Below are positions 50,695-60,518 of a DNA stretch of 64,000 nucleotides, one piece after another. Origin of the DNA: Xylanibacter caecicola (GTDB taxonomy: Bacteria > Bacteroidota > Bacteroidia > Bacteroidales > Bacteroidaceae). Numbering within the stretch: the first letter of the stretch is position 1; each line of letters starts with the position of its first letter. Location: contig NZ_JABKKJ010000008.1 of assembly GCF_013166515.1 (NCBI RefSeq), positions 1 through 64,000 on the forward strand, in the 5' to 3' direction. The notes under the pieces are model-generated. The model ran no database searches. It was given only the letters and a program-made list of their open reading frames with translations, and had not been told where the DNA came from. A program made the position numbers and the translations under genes.

Positions 50695-51363
50695 TTATGT
50701 ATTTGGCGGAGATAATATGTTTCTTATTTTTTTATGTCTCTCAAGCATTAAGCGCATTCTGCAGCCCGTTCCGTCACTTTTGTTGGAATATAGCAATGTT
50801 ATACGACCGGTATCTGTTATCCATTCAGCAAGCATATTTGTTCCGTTCTCAAAATATAAGTCTGTATCATCTTCATCAAAGCCGCATACCTGATATTGTC
50901 CGGCTATTTCTGTTATCGCAGAAATCAGGGATGATATTTTCTCGTTATTCTTTTTCATCGTGTCATGTATCTTCCGTTTTTCTATTTGAGAATAGTCTGG
51001 AGCCTCACCGATGACAAATTCCGAGAAATCAATATGTATGCCATTAAGACGATTTTCAATATCGAACATGCCCGTTATTCCGTCTTGTTTCAGTTTCATC
51101 CCATCAACATATACAAATCCGTCACTTTTTATCCCTGCGTTGACAATATCAGTTGTAATTTTACTGAAACCGTCTTCCGGTATGTTCCAGGAAATGTTGC
51201 ATATAAGTTTTAATGATTTGTTAACGTTGTCATTTCCTTCGGTGTTATTTATCTGGATACTATTTTTTCTTGTATTGTCGGTTTTAGTTTCCTGCCTTCT
51301 GTTATTGTTGCATCCTGTAGCAAAAAGACTAAAGGCTATCGTGTATATAATAAGGTGTCGCAT
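50695..51363 (-). CDS. Lipoprotein of unknown function
   Basis: This 222-aa protein has a lipoprotein signal (MRHLIIYTIAFSLFATGC, Cys18). After a polar Asn/Lys/Thr-rich linker come strands and helices with no recognised domain; the C-terminal part ends RMRLMLERHKKIRNIL. The start at 51363 is chosen because the longer frame to 51396 would begin inside the terminator of the upstream gene and add residues before the signal. Codon use is more AT-rich than that of its neighbours. It sits between the terminator of the SusC operon and the PL1 promoter, so it may be an insertion into the locus. I do not recognise the family. Confidence 0.7.
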   Translation of the reverse strand: MRHLIIYTIAFSLFATGCNNNRRQETKTDNTRKNSIQINNTEGNDNVNKSLKLICNISWNIPEDGFSKITTDIVNAGIKSDGFVYVDGMKLKQDGITGMFDIENRLNGIHIDFSEFVIGEAPDYSQIEKRKIHDTMKKNNEKISSLISAITEIAGQYQVCGFDEDDTDLYFENGTNMLAEWITDTGRITLLYSNKSDGTGCRMRLMLERHKKIRNILSPPNT

Positions 51364-51375
51364 ATTTATCGGGTA

Positions 51376-51410
51376 ATAAAAAGGGCAGGCTGTCATGCTG
51401 CCTGCCCTTT
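51376..51410 (-). terminator. Terminator of the SusC-SusD-lipoprotein operon
   Basis: AAAGGGCAGGC (51380-51390) pairs perfectly with 51400-51410 around a 9-nt loop. On the minus strand the stem is followed by a T-rich stretch, as expected 20 bp past the stop of the DUF4957-like gene. Confidence 0.85.
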
Positions 51411-51429
51411 GTTGCTATAGTTTGTAATA

Positions 51430-53106
51430 TTAATACCAACGTGGATCACCGGGATGTGAATCCTTAAGTTCTGCGATGTTTATTATTCTGAAGTCACCTG
51501 TTCCCGGATTGGCAAATGTGCCCTTGGTGTCAGTAGACAACGTAGTACCGTCAAACTGTGCTTCCGGAACTGGAGGCTCGGCAGCCGTCATCTTCCACTG
51601 TACATCATTCGTGAAATACAATCCGCTCACTTCCGGTGCGGTGTTGCAAACCCAACCTGCGAAAGCATCAGACAACTTTTCGGGAGTTTCTCCTGGAACT
51701 CCGAACAGACAGTTCTTCAGTTTTATTCCGTCTGACACGGACTTACCCTTGAAGTTGAACAGGTAGCGGCTTTTTGCCACGCTATATACAAAGGTACAGT
51801 TCTCAACTGTCACTGATTTGAAATCAGGACCCTTGGTTGCCACGAACACAAGCGCGCAATTTGACAGAGTAGAGTTCTTTACAACAATGTTATTAATCAG
51901 CGCATTGCCATTGTCCGCATTGGTTATACCGTATCCTCCGATAGAGTCAACAATACAATTGTCTATGCAGAATTCATCGATAGAAGCCGTTGTCTGTATA
52001 CGGCATACACCGCGCTTATACTTTATTTCACTGTCCTTGATATTGATCTTTCCGCATGTCGCATTCGCCTGATTAAAGTTGAACAGGTATGTTCCGCCGT
52101 AGTTGCTGCTTGTTTTGGGCTTGCTCTCATCGTCAATAAAAGATATCTTATTGAATGCCAGCTCGTTTACGTTTGCGTTAGATGCCACTGCCATGCTGCC
52201 TGTTACACAGAACTCGGCATTTCCTGAGAGTGTAAGACCCGTTACAAACTTTATTTTACCTGTTGTAGATGGAATATTAACCGTAGGTACTCGATATTTT
52301 ACTCCGCCTTGGAACACGATTGTTATATCTTGGTCAGGATAAGTCTTGACAAGTGAATCTATAGCATTTTCATATTCAGAAGTACTGCTCATAGAGAACC
52401 ATTTGTAACTTTCCTCTTCTGTCATTGAGCGGAGGTCTATAACGGTTCCTTCGTAGTTCTCAGAAGCAGCTGTCGTAAAGCGCTTCTTTCCTTGGTATAC
52501 ATCATTCAGATAAGCTTCCACACGATATGCGGTGCTCGGCTCGAGATTACGTATGATAACATTCTGTGCTGTCAGGTCTTCCGGTGTTACCAGATGATAT
52601 GCAGCCAGTTCGTTTGTAATCTCATTGACAACTGCAAGCGAGTCATATTCTGCGCCCTCACTCCATTTGACACGCACTTGGGTGTCTATGATGTTGCTTG
52701 TGGAAACGTTGGAAAGCAGTGTGGGGAGGTCAGGGGTGGTGGCAACCGTTGTATACTCTTTCGACTGTAACCCATTTTCGGTGTTCATTGAATATATATA
52801 CACATTATAGTCTTGGTCGTATGCAAGGTCGTTGAATGTGCAAGTATTCTCTTCCGTCGTGATTTCTTTCACATCCGTACCATCTGTGCTTTCCACTCTT
52901 GCTATATACTGGTTTGCCGATGCATATTTGTCCCATTCCAGTGTCATGTAAGGTTTGTTTTCTGCATCAAGGCCTGTCACCACGTCTTTCAATATCGGAC
53001 GGAACAGTCTGTCGAGTGTCGCGTCGTCGTCATCGCTGCATGCCGTCAAGGATAACCCTACGGACATTACCGCAATAAAAAACAATTTATTAAATATACT
53101 TTTCAT
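51430..53106 (-). CDS. Fibronectin-type/DUF4957-DUF5123-like surface lipoprotein
   Basis: This 558-aa lipoprotein (Cys23 after MKSIFNKLFFIAVMSVGLSL-TA) has two Fn3-like segments (about 45-120 and 125-215), then a beta-helix-like region (about 235-440) with phrases such as VNELAFNKISFIDDE and SVTVENCTFVYSV, and a C-terminal stretch ending GDPRWY. The layout matches, from memory, the DUF4957/DUF5123 proteins found in pectin loci, in the place held by SusE/SusF in other loci. It would bind glycan at the cell surface. The frame opens with a GTG at 53118, but the ATG at 53106 gives a proper lipoprotein signal. It follows susD. Confidence 0.82.
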   Translation of the reverse strand: MKSIFNKLFFIAVMSVGLSLTACSDDDDATLDRLFRPILKDVVTGLDAENKPYMTLEWDKYASANQYIARVESTDGTDVKEITTEENTCTFNDLAYDQDYNVYIYSMNTENGLQSKEYTTVATTPDLPTLLSNVSTSNIIDTQVRVKWSEGAEYDSLAVVNEITNELAAYHLVTPEDLTAQNVIIRNLEPSTAYRVEAYLNDVYQGKKRFTTAASENYEGTVIDLRSMTEEESYKWFSMSSTSEYENAIDSLVKTYPDQDITIVFQGGVKYRVPTVNIPSTTGKIKFVTGLTLSGNAEFCVTGSMAVASNANVNELAFNKISFIDDESKPKTSSNYGGTYLFNFNQANATCGKINIKDSEIKYKRGVCRIQTTASIDEFCIDNCIVDSIGGYGITNADNGNALINNIVVKNSTLSNCALVFVATKGPDFKSVTVENCTFVYSVAKSRYLFNFKGKSVSDGIKLKNCLFGVPGETPEKLSDAFAGWVCNTAPEVSGLYFTNDVQWKMTAAEPPVPEAQFDGTTLSTDTKGTFANPGTGDFRIINIAELKDSHPGDPRWY

Positions 53107-53124
53107 AAAGCTTGTCACTTTTTA

Positions 53125-55353
53125 TTATTTATATTCTGGATTAGATATCGTACCGAAAACAACCGGAACATCATCTCCCGTATATGTTGAAGAGAAACCG
53201 TAACCGTCATTGTTGAGAACAGAACTTGAGGTCAGCGTTGTTGTTCCGATAGGGAGAAGATAAGGAACCGCACCAGTGCCTTGTCCTGTACCACCGCCGG
53301 TATATCCGCGGAACATTCTCATAACTGCCTCGCTCTCACGGTATGTGCGTATACGTGTAATTCCGGGAAGCTCTGTAACCGCCACTTCTACAGTTGTTGT
53401 TTTGGGTTCCGCATTACCTCCGCTGAGTACATATTTAGCTGTTCCTTCTGCATTGTTGGTTGTTTTTTCACACTTGGTGTATATAACACCGTTATACTCG
53501 AATGTTGTTACGTTTGAAACAAGGTTGCTACCCCATTTCTTGTTCAGCTTGTAACCATTTTCAAGAGCCTCTTCCTCTGTAATTCTGTATTTGGGGTTCA
53601 GTCTCTTTATTGCAGCCTTTTCATTTGCCGTGCCGGAGTTTTCAATCTTATAATAAACCACATCAGCCCAGTTCATATACTTCTGAACATCGGGATTCTG
53701 TGCTATTATATTTTCAGCCTCGGGTTTCATTGATATTGTTCCGTCTTCCATTACATCCCAGAAGTCTGATGTAGATGCAATACCCCAGTCGTGCATTGCT
53801 TTCACGCATTCGTTGAGCTTTTGTCCGTACAAATTCCAGCGTATAAGGTCGAAACGACGCAGGCATTCTCCGCCGAACTCCCATGCACGTTCATCTACGA
53901 TGGCATTGAAGAACTTTGCCTGGTCAGTTGATACATTCTCTACATACTCGGTAACGTCCTTGCTGTATTCTGGACTGTTTGCAAAGGCACGTGCACGTAC
54001 TTTTGTAAGCATTTCCTTGGCAAGTGCTGTAGGTCCGTTAAGTTCGTTTTCTGCCTCGGCAAGCATCAGCAGAACGTCAGAGTAGCGCATCAGCGGCCAG
54101 TTAATACCTGTTCCCTTTGAAGACTCTGCGCCGAGTTCCTTTGTTGCAAGAGCACGGTCCCACTTACCGACGTTCAGTGAGTTTACGTTTGAAGCCATTG
54201 CAATTGTGTCGTTGTCATGACTCCACCACGCACATGTCACATCACGGCGTACATCATTCTCTGAAAATGACATATAGTATGTAGGTGTGAATCCAACCTG
54301 ATTGGTAGTGGTTCCGTTGCCTTTCTTGCTGTTGGTATTCGTAACACCGATACACCAGCCCACATCGCCGCCTCGCGATTCCGTAAATGCCACTTCGTAT
54401 AGAATTTCATCGTTATTTACAACTCTGTATTCGTTCTCATCCATGAAGATAGAAGCATAATCAGCGCGCAATTGGCGTGGCTTCATATTTACGAGTTTCT
54501 GTGCATAGTTCTTAGCCATTTGATAGTAATCCTTATATGTACGTGCTGTAACAGTGTTTCCACTCAAATCGGTGTAAGTAACAGCCAGTTCCTCGTTGCT
54601 TGTCACGTCAAGATATTCGTCGGCACGTTTCATCTGACCGTCTACGGTCTTGGCATATCCTGCACGGAACAGTGCGATTTTTGCAATGAGTCCTAAAGCA
54701 TAGTCGCGGTTCATACGTTCAATACCGCCGGTGTTTACGTCAGAGAATTTCATGCTGTTTTCAACGTCAACAAGTTCCTGCAGCATCTTACTGTATATTA
54801 TAAACTTGTCGGTACGTGGTTTGTCAAGTTCTTCACCGAACTTTGCCGTTACATCGAAATAAGGCACATCGCCCCAGAAATTACACAGCATGAGATAGCG
54901 TGTGGCCTTAAGGCATACAGCCTCACCCTTTATCTGTTTCATTTCCGAGTCTTCTGCCAATGCGCTTGCATTTGCTCCTTCTATCACCTGATTGGCACGG
55001 TCTACGGCAAGCAGGTTGTTGTTCCATGCTTTGTAGATATCTGCGAATGATGCATCTTCAGATGCCTGCAGTGCCCAAATGTCCGAACGGTGAGCTGTGT
55101 TGGGACGTCCTGCAGACGGACCGTATGCTTCCACATCGGTATTCTGCATCCATACGCATGACATACGCGATGTGAACGGGTCTTCTCCAAACAAAGCATA
55201 CGCACCGTTCAGTACCTGTGTCGCATCATTTGTGTTGCTGAACACAAAGTCCGGATCCTGCTGCGACGGTGATTCCACATCGAGAAAATCGCTGCATGAC
55301 GACAATCCCAGCATGCCGGCAAAAGCCAATGATATATATCTTAAATATTTCAT
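53125..55353 (-). CDS. SusD/RagB family glycan-binding lipoprotein
   Basis: This 742-aa surface lipoprotein (Cys20 in LGLSSCSDFL) has the SusD signatures: an N-terminal SusD-like region with AWNNNLLAVDRANQVIEGA (about 108-126) and AVCLKATRYLMLCNFWGDVPYF (about 145-166), TPR-type helices, and the C-terminal RagB/SusD domain with MRYSDVLLMLAEAENEL and DERAWEFGGECLRRFDLIRW. It captures oligosaccharides and closes over the partner SusC. It is longer than classic SusD (about 550 aa). It lies 23 bp after its SusC gene and is followed by the DUF4957-like lipoprotein gene. Confidence 0.95.
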   Translation of the reverse strand: MKYLRYISLAFAGMLGLSSCSDFLDVESPSQQDPDFVFSNTNDATQVLNGAYALFGEDPFTSRMSCVWMQNTDVEAYGPSAGRPNTAHRSDIWALQASEDASFADIYKAWNNNLLAVDRANQVIEGANASALAEDSEMKQIKGEAVCLKATRYLMLCNFWGDVPYFDVTAKFGEELDKPRTDKFIIYSKMLQELVDVENSMKFSDVNTGGIERMNRDYALGLIAKIALFRAGYAKTVDGQMKRADEYLDVTSNEELAVTYTDLSGNTVTARTYKDYYQMAKNYAQKLVNMKPRQLRADYASIFMDENEYRVVNNDEILYEVAFTESRGGDVGWCIGVTNTNSKKGNGTTTNQVGFTPTYYMSFSENDVRRDVTCAWWSHDNDTIAMASNVNSLNVGKWDRALATKELGAESSKGTGINWPLMRYSDVLLMLAEAENELNGPTALAKEMLTKVRARAFANSPEYSKDVTEYVENVSTDQAKFFNAIVDERAWEFGGECLRRFDLIRWNLYGQKLNECVKAMHDWGIASTSDFWDVMEDGTISMKPEAENIIAQNPDVQKYMNWADVVYYKIENSGTANEKAAIKRLNPKYRITEEEALENGYKLNKKWGSNLVSNVTTFEYNGVIYTKCEKTTNNAEGTAKYVLSGGNAEPKTTTVEVAVTELPGITRIRTYRESEAVMRMFRGYTGGGTGQGTGAVPYLLPIGTTTLTSSSVLNNDGYGFSSTYTGDDVPVVFGTISNPEYK

Positions 55354-55376
55354 TTCTATCTAAAGTCTTTAAGTTA

Positions 55377-58300
55377 TTATAATGTAAGGTTTAAACCGAA
55401 TGTAAATGCACGGCTCTTGGGATAAGAAGAGTAGTCTATACCCGGTGTCAGTCCTGAATAAGAGCTGTTTCTTGCATAAGAGCTTACTTCTGGGTCGTAT
55501 CCTGTATAGCTTGTTATACAGAACAGGTTGGATGCAGTTACGTAGAAACGGCAACGCTGTACGCCGACCTTGCGTGTAAGAACCTGCGGAAGTGTATATC
55601 CGAGAGTTACGCTTTGCAGACGCAGGAAGGATGCGTCTTCGAGTGCCCAATCTGTAGGCAGTACAACAGCATCACCCATTGAGAACGGTGACCAATACTG
55701 TTTTGCACCCATTCCGTTTCCGCCTTCATTCCAGTATGCGAGATCTTCGAGTGTAGAAAGAAGTTCACCCGTTTCAGGATTCATGTAAGAGTAGCTGTTT
55801 GACTGGCGCATGAAGTCAAGCATGTTAGGATATGTACCGCTGCGGTATCTCTGAGATGAAGCAATCTTATTGGCATTGTAGATGTCATTTCCGACAGAGA
55901 ATGTAAAGTTGGCAGCAAGGTCAAAGCCTTTGTAAGATGCAGACAAACCGAAACCACCTGTACATTTAGGATTGGTGTCACCTATTACGGTGCGGTCCTT
56001 GTCATCTACAACTCCGTTATTGTCTCTGTCGCGAAGTTTCAGTGTTCCGGGGCGAATGCCTATTGCTCCACCAAGTAATGATGTTGTAGGTACATCTTCT
56101 TTCAAAGTATATTTGTTTGTTGCCGGATCGTAAGATTCAAAATCGTCAGTTGTGTAGTAACCGTCTGTCTGCCAACCGTAAACAAGACCGATAGGATCAC
56201 CTATACGTACAATGTAGTCTTCCTGGTTTTTGTTGTCTGTTCCAGCCCAGCCACTCTTGAACGGCATTTCGGTAAGTCCGTTTGCAAGTCCGTCTACCTT
56301 TGATTTGTTGAAGTTGATGTTGAAATATCCGTCAAGTGTAAAGTCAGACTTATTTATGAAGTTAACGTTCAATGTAACGTCAATACCCTTGTTTGATGTC
56401 TTGGCTGAGTTTTCGTATACTGTTTCATAACCTGGAGCTGTGATGTTGTGTTCGATAAGCAGATCCTTGGTGGAGTTCCAGTAATACTCTATGCTACCGT
56501 TTATCTTTTCGTTAAAAAGTCCGAAGTCAAGACCTATGTTACGTGTGATTGTTGTCTCCCACGTAAGGTTAGGATTGGCAAGAGCCTTACCTGTTGTAAG
56601 GTGGTTGTTCATTACCTCTCCTACACCGTAGAACTTGCTTCCGCTGTTTGCAGAATATACAACTTTATACAAACTGCTTGCAATGCGGTTGTTACCTGCC
56701 TCACCGTAAGATACACGCAACTTCAAATTGGAAAGCACTTTCTTTACATCCTGCATCCAAGGTTCTTCAATGATACGCCATGATGCAGCTGCAGCCGGGA
56801 AGAAACCCCATTGATTGCCTTTTGAGAATTTAGAACTTCCATCGCGTCTTGCTGTGAATGTGAAGAGATATCTGTCTTTGAAGTCGTAATTGATACGTCC
56901 GAAGAAAGATGCCAGGTTATTGTCAGGGTCTATTGTAGACTTGATTGTCGTTACGCCTGAACCGAGACCGAAGTTCGCAAATACTTGGTCAGCTGTCCAG
57001 TCCTTGCTGTAACGTGTGCCGTACATATAGCTGTCGTCAGACTGGTTGCTCTGCATTTCCTGAGCAATCATCGTATTGAAGTGATGAACTTTGTTCAGAC
57101 GGAAGTCGTATGTAAGAGTCACCGCCTCGCGCATGCTGCGTGTGTTCTGTTTTGTCCATTCGGCAAGAGGCTGTCCGCCTACATAAGATGCATTTGTCGT
57201 TGTTGCACCCCACCAGTTCTTTGTCTCGTTAAAGCCATAGCCGTAACCGCCTTCAACGTGCAGTTTCAATCCCTTTATGATGGTCCAGTCAAGACCGGCA
57301 TTAAACTGGAACCTGCGCTGTTCGCGCTTTCTCCAGTAACGTGCTGCCTGTTCCGACAACGTCATCTGGCTGTTGAGATATTCCTGATATTCCTCATCAG
57401 ACATAGAGCTGAAGTCAGGCGTGATAAAATCCTGCAGACCCTTTGTCGCTACGGAGGTGATAGCCTGAGACGTACGTATCTTGTAGTTCCCGCCCTGAGT
57501 ACCAGAACCGTTGACTTCCTGGTCGCTCACACGGGCATTAAATGTAAACTTAAGATTCTTGTTGATCTGATGGTTTAACTTAAGGAGGAATGAATAACGG
57601 CTGAAATCATTCTGCGGCATAAGACCACCGTTGTAGTCATACGTTCCGCTGAGTGCGAAGTTTGTTTTCTCATTACCACCGTTAAGGCTTACGTTGTGCT
57701 GCTGCGTCAGTACGTTTGCACCGAACATATCGTCCTGCCAGTCTATGGCTGCAACCTTCTTGTAAAGGTCAAGATCGTCATACACGCCGAAGTTCTTTTC
57801 AAAACTGTTTACAGCGCTTTCACCTCTAAGCAGTGCATACTCGTAGTTACTCATTACATAGTCGTATGTGTTCATCGCATCGAGACGCGTTGATACCCTC
57901 TTTGTCTGGAGGAATGCGTTGTACGATACGCGTGTCTTGCCAGCCTTGGCATTTTTTGTTGTAACGAGGATAACGCCGTTTGCACCGCGTGCACCATAGA
58001 TAGCCGTAGAAGACGCATCCTTAAGTACCGTGATGTCCTCGATATCGTTAGACGAAATATCGTTCAGGTTGTCTGCAGGGAAGCCGTCGATGACATAAAG
58101 CGGTGAGTTGTCACCGGTAATAGAACCGCCACCACGCACACGGATAAGAATCTCAGCATCGGGAGAACCGTCGGTTGTCGTCACGTTCACACCGGACAGC
58201 TTACCTGTAAGGGCTTCTGCAATGTTAGGTGTAGGCACTTTGTTCAGCTCACCTCCCTTGACGGTTGCAACAGAACCGGTCAAGTCCTTTTTACGTACTG

Positions 58301-58637
58301 AACCGTAACCGATTACAACGACGTCGTTAAGACCAGTGGCCTCGTCTTCCATCGTCACGTTCACACTTGTCTTCCCTGCAACGTTTACAGTCTTCGTCTT
58401 CATACCGATGTATGAGATCTGAAGCTGCTTGCCCGAGGTAAGACCGATGGAGAAGTTTCCGTCGAGGTCTGTAGCCACGATGTTCTTCGTTCCCTTCTCC
58501 TGGACCGTGGCGCCTATTACAGGCTCGCCACTGCTGTCCTTCACGTTTCCCTTAACAGTCTGCGCCGACAGGCTCATGCCCATCAGGGCGAAGAGGCACA
58601 CGAGCGCAACTCGTAAAGTTTTTAAATTACCAGACAT
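55377..58637 (-). CDS. SusC/RagA-type TonB-dependent outer-membrane transporter (first)
   Basis: This 1086-aa outer-membrane protein imports oligosaccharides with energy from TonB. A signal peptide (1-25, ending SLSA) leads to the carboxypeptidase D-like domain (VKGNVKDSSGEPVIGATVQEKGT, about 29-51), the SusC signature DVVVIGYGSVRKKDLTGSV, the plug with DASSTAIYGARGANGVILVTTK (about 206-227) and a 22-strand barrel with the closing phrase SRAFTFGLNLTL. No STN domain is present, so it is not an anti-sigma-coupled type. The first 230 residues closely match the divergent SusC at 60519. It heads the operon SusC-SusD-lipoprotein. Confidence 0.96.
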   Translation of the reverse strand: MSGNLKTLRVALVCLFALMGMSLSAQTVKGNVKDSSGEPVIGATVQEKGTKNIVATDLDGNFSIGLTSGKQLQISYIGMKTKTVNVAGKTSVNVTMEDEATGLNDVVVIGYGSVRKKDLTGSVATVKGGELNKVPTPNIAEALTGKLSGVNVTTTDGSPDAEILIRVRGGGSITGDNSPLYVIDGFPADNLNDISSNDIEDITVLKDASSTAIYGARGANGVILVTTKNAKAGKTRVSYNAFLQTKRVSTRLDAMNTYDYVMSNYEYALLRGESAVNSFEKNFGVYDDLDLYKKVAAIDWQDDMFGANVLTQQHNVSLNGGNEKTNFALSGTYDYNGGLMPQNDFSRYSFLLKLNHQINKNLKFTFNARVSDQEVNGSGTQGGNYKIRTSQAITSVATKGLQDFITPDFSSMSDEEYQEYLNSQMTLSEQAARYWRKREQRRFQFNAGLDWTIIKGLKLHVEGGYGYGFNETKNWWGATTTNASYVGGQPLAEWTKQNTRSMREAVTLTYDFRLNKVHHFNTMIAQEMQSNQSDDSYMYGTRYSKDWTADQVFANFGLGSGVTTIKSTIDPDNNLASFFGRINYDFKDRYLFTFTARRDGSSKFSKGNQWGFFPAAAASWRIIEEPWMQDVKKVLSNLKLRVSYGEAGNNRIASSLYKVVYSANSGSKFYGVGEVMNNHLTTGKALANPNLTWETTITRNIGLDFGLFNEKINGSIEYYWNSTKDLLIEHNITAPGYETVYENSAKTSNKGIDVTLNVNFINKSDFTLDGYFNINFNKSKVDGLANGLTEMPFKSGWAGTDNKNQEDYIVRIGDPIGLVYGWQTDGYYTTDDFESYDPATNKYTLKEDVPTTSLLGGAIGIRPGTLKLRDRDNNGVVDDKDRTVIGDTNPKCTGGFGLSASYKGFDLAANFTFSVGNDIYNANKIASSQRYRSGTYPNMLDFMRQSNSYSYMNPETGELLSTLEDLAYWNEGGNGMGAKQYWSPFSMGDAVVLPTDWALEDASFLRLQSVTLGYTLPQVLTRKVGVQRCRFYVTASNLFCITSYTGYDPEVSSYARNSSYSGLTPGIDYSSYPKSRAFTFGLNLTL

Positions 58638-58870
58638 AAATGTTATTAATTTAATTGATTAAAGATAAATTTCTAAAATGCAAATATATAATTTTAATAT
58701 GTTTTAGCAGTTGCACGAATTGATTATAATATATGATATTTTATCAAAACATTGCTACTTAACTCTTTATGTTTCATTGCTCTATGGTTGTATTGTTTGT
58801 TTTTTAATTAAACTTATATAATATTTATCTCAAAAGTTTACCGCTTTTTTATGTTTTTCATTGTATAATG

Positions 58871-58900
58871 CAAAAATAACATAAATATTTTTTCTGCAAA
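58871..58900 (-). promoter_or_regulatory. Promoter candidate of the first susC operon
   Basis: The minus strand reads TTTG (58900-58897), 18 nt, TATTTTTG (58878-58871), leaving a leader of about 225 nt. A second -7 match (TATATTTG, 58688-58681) lies closer to the gene but lacks a -33 box. Confidence 0.6.
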
Positions 58901-59466
58901 AACTATATTGCCAATATTTCAAAGGGAAATTGTAAATCATATATTCGCCTGTCGTTCTTTTCTTTCGATACGAACGGCATTCGTATATCGATTTATTTTC
59001 TCTGTACATATCAAACATAAATATCACTTATCTATCAGATTGGTTATATATATAATAATGTGTCTTATTTACATTCTAAGTAAAAACACATGTTTGCCTT
59101 CTTGAAGATTTCTGTTAAAATTCGCTGTTTTAGCAATTAAATTAATACTGTTTTTCTATCGTTTGTCAAACTTATTTTAACAAACGACGTGCATATCTTT
59201 AACATTTAATCCTTTGATATTTTCTCTCCTTTCCAATAAAATTCTGTAAGGGATGAAAATGTCGCCTTGCTTTTGCCAAATCAAAAGTGCTTTTATCACC
59301 AATTTAAACAATTCGGTAATCATGCTTAAAAACATGAGAAAACAGACCGTTTTCTGTAATTAACGTAAATTCGATGAATTTTAATTGTCTGATAGTTTTG
59401 TGATTAGCGAAAATTGTTGTATTTTTATAGTGTTATTTTGAATTCATCGAATTCACTCTAAATTAG

Positions 59467-60147
59467 ATTTTCGTGTCATTTTGTCATTTCAAAACCGTCA
59501 TCTGAAAGTCTCGTTCTACGTTTTAAAAGTTGTTAAGAGCGGTCGTAATTGATGAAAAGGCGTGCGTCTTGTGATAAACGAACGTGCGTTTTTTGCTAAA
59601 AGCACGTCCAAAAGAGAATAAAGCACGTGCCTTTAGGGTCTGAAATGCCGCTTTTTGCATGGTAAAATGGCTGCTTTTGGAACGTAATTAGGCAACTTTC
59701 GCATAGTAATCAGGCAACTTTCTTATCCCGAATGATGCACATTTTCTCACTTTTACACGTAACCAATTGATATCAAATGCATTATGTCTGCACACGAATT
59801 TTTGCGTTATTTAGCACCAACAAGCTTCTTTTTTCTGAACATCGCAGTATTTCGGGGTTATGGGAAATCAAAAAGAAAGGAAAAAGCGCAAAATAATGAA
59901 TAATTGACAATTTATAAATTAACGTGAATTCGTCGAACTCACGTAATATTAATATGCGAGGTTGGGATAACAAACAATAACTTTAGATATTTTTTCTTGC
60001 CACATAGGAAAGTTCTTTATTTCATCTACACGGATAAAAAGAACGAAGCAACAAGGTATTTGTATTGAAAACTTTAACTTCTGATACGAACGCCTCTTCG
60101 ATGCGTGTGGACATTTACAAGATGTGTTGTTGAACGAAGTGAAAAAA
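59467..60147. repeat. Large dispersed non-coding repeat, copy 2
   Basis: Five blocks match copy 1 (24800-25368) in order: AAAGTCTCGTTCTA (59505-59518), a 26-nt block at 59697-59722 (two mismatches), TGCACACGAATTTTTG (59789-59804), a 32-nt block at 59841-59872 (four mismatches) and a 39-nt block at 60109-60147. The spacing between the last two blocks differs (about 236 versus 140 nt), so the copies have diverged by insertion or deletion. Confidence 0.75.
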
Positions 60148-60258
60148 GTCCATACCCGTGGGAAGACATATTAGGATGCACTTATCCCGAACTCGCTTAA
60201 TAAAGGCTCTTGTTACAGTAAAAATGTACCAAAATATAGTAAAAATAGACATTTTTAT

Positions 60259-60289
60259 TTTGTTGTTATATTTATTTATACTATTTTTG
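60259..60289 (+). promoter_or_regulatory. Promoter of the second susC operon
   Basis: TTTG (60259-60262), exactly 19 nt, TATTTTTG (60282-60289). This full consensus match leaves a leader of about 220 nt before the ATG. Confidence 0.75.
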
Positions 60290-60518
60290 CAGCACAAACT
60301 ACTATATGTTAATTAACTACTAAGCTGATAGATAAATGACAAATCATGAATTTAGTGTGGATTTTAAGTTGATTAAAAGCGTGTAAAACAGTAAAATCTG
60401 TACATAAAGATACTATAATCTGAATAAAAGTCATGGTTCGTTTGTAATAGGCTTTAAAAGATAATATGAAGACAAATCAAAAAAATAATATTTTGTTTAA
60501 TTTAATTTAGTAACATTT

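Larger units (their letters stand above)
58638..60518. other. Large AT-rich gap between the two SusC genes
   Basis: This 1.9-kb region has no supported gene. It holds two divergent promoters (58871-58900 and 60259-60289), each about 230 nt from its susC start, and the second copy of the large non-coding repeat (59467-60147). Short AT-rich frames on both strands are without ribosome binding sites or similarity that I recognise. Confidence 0.75.

Noticed and set aside
58638..60518. Small genes in the susC-susC gap
   Set aside because: Frames of 60-65 codons are AT-rich, lack ribosome binding sites and partly overlap the promoters or the repeat blocks.
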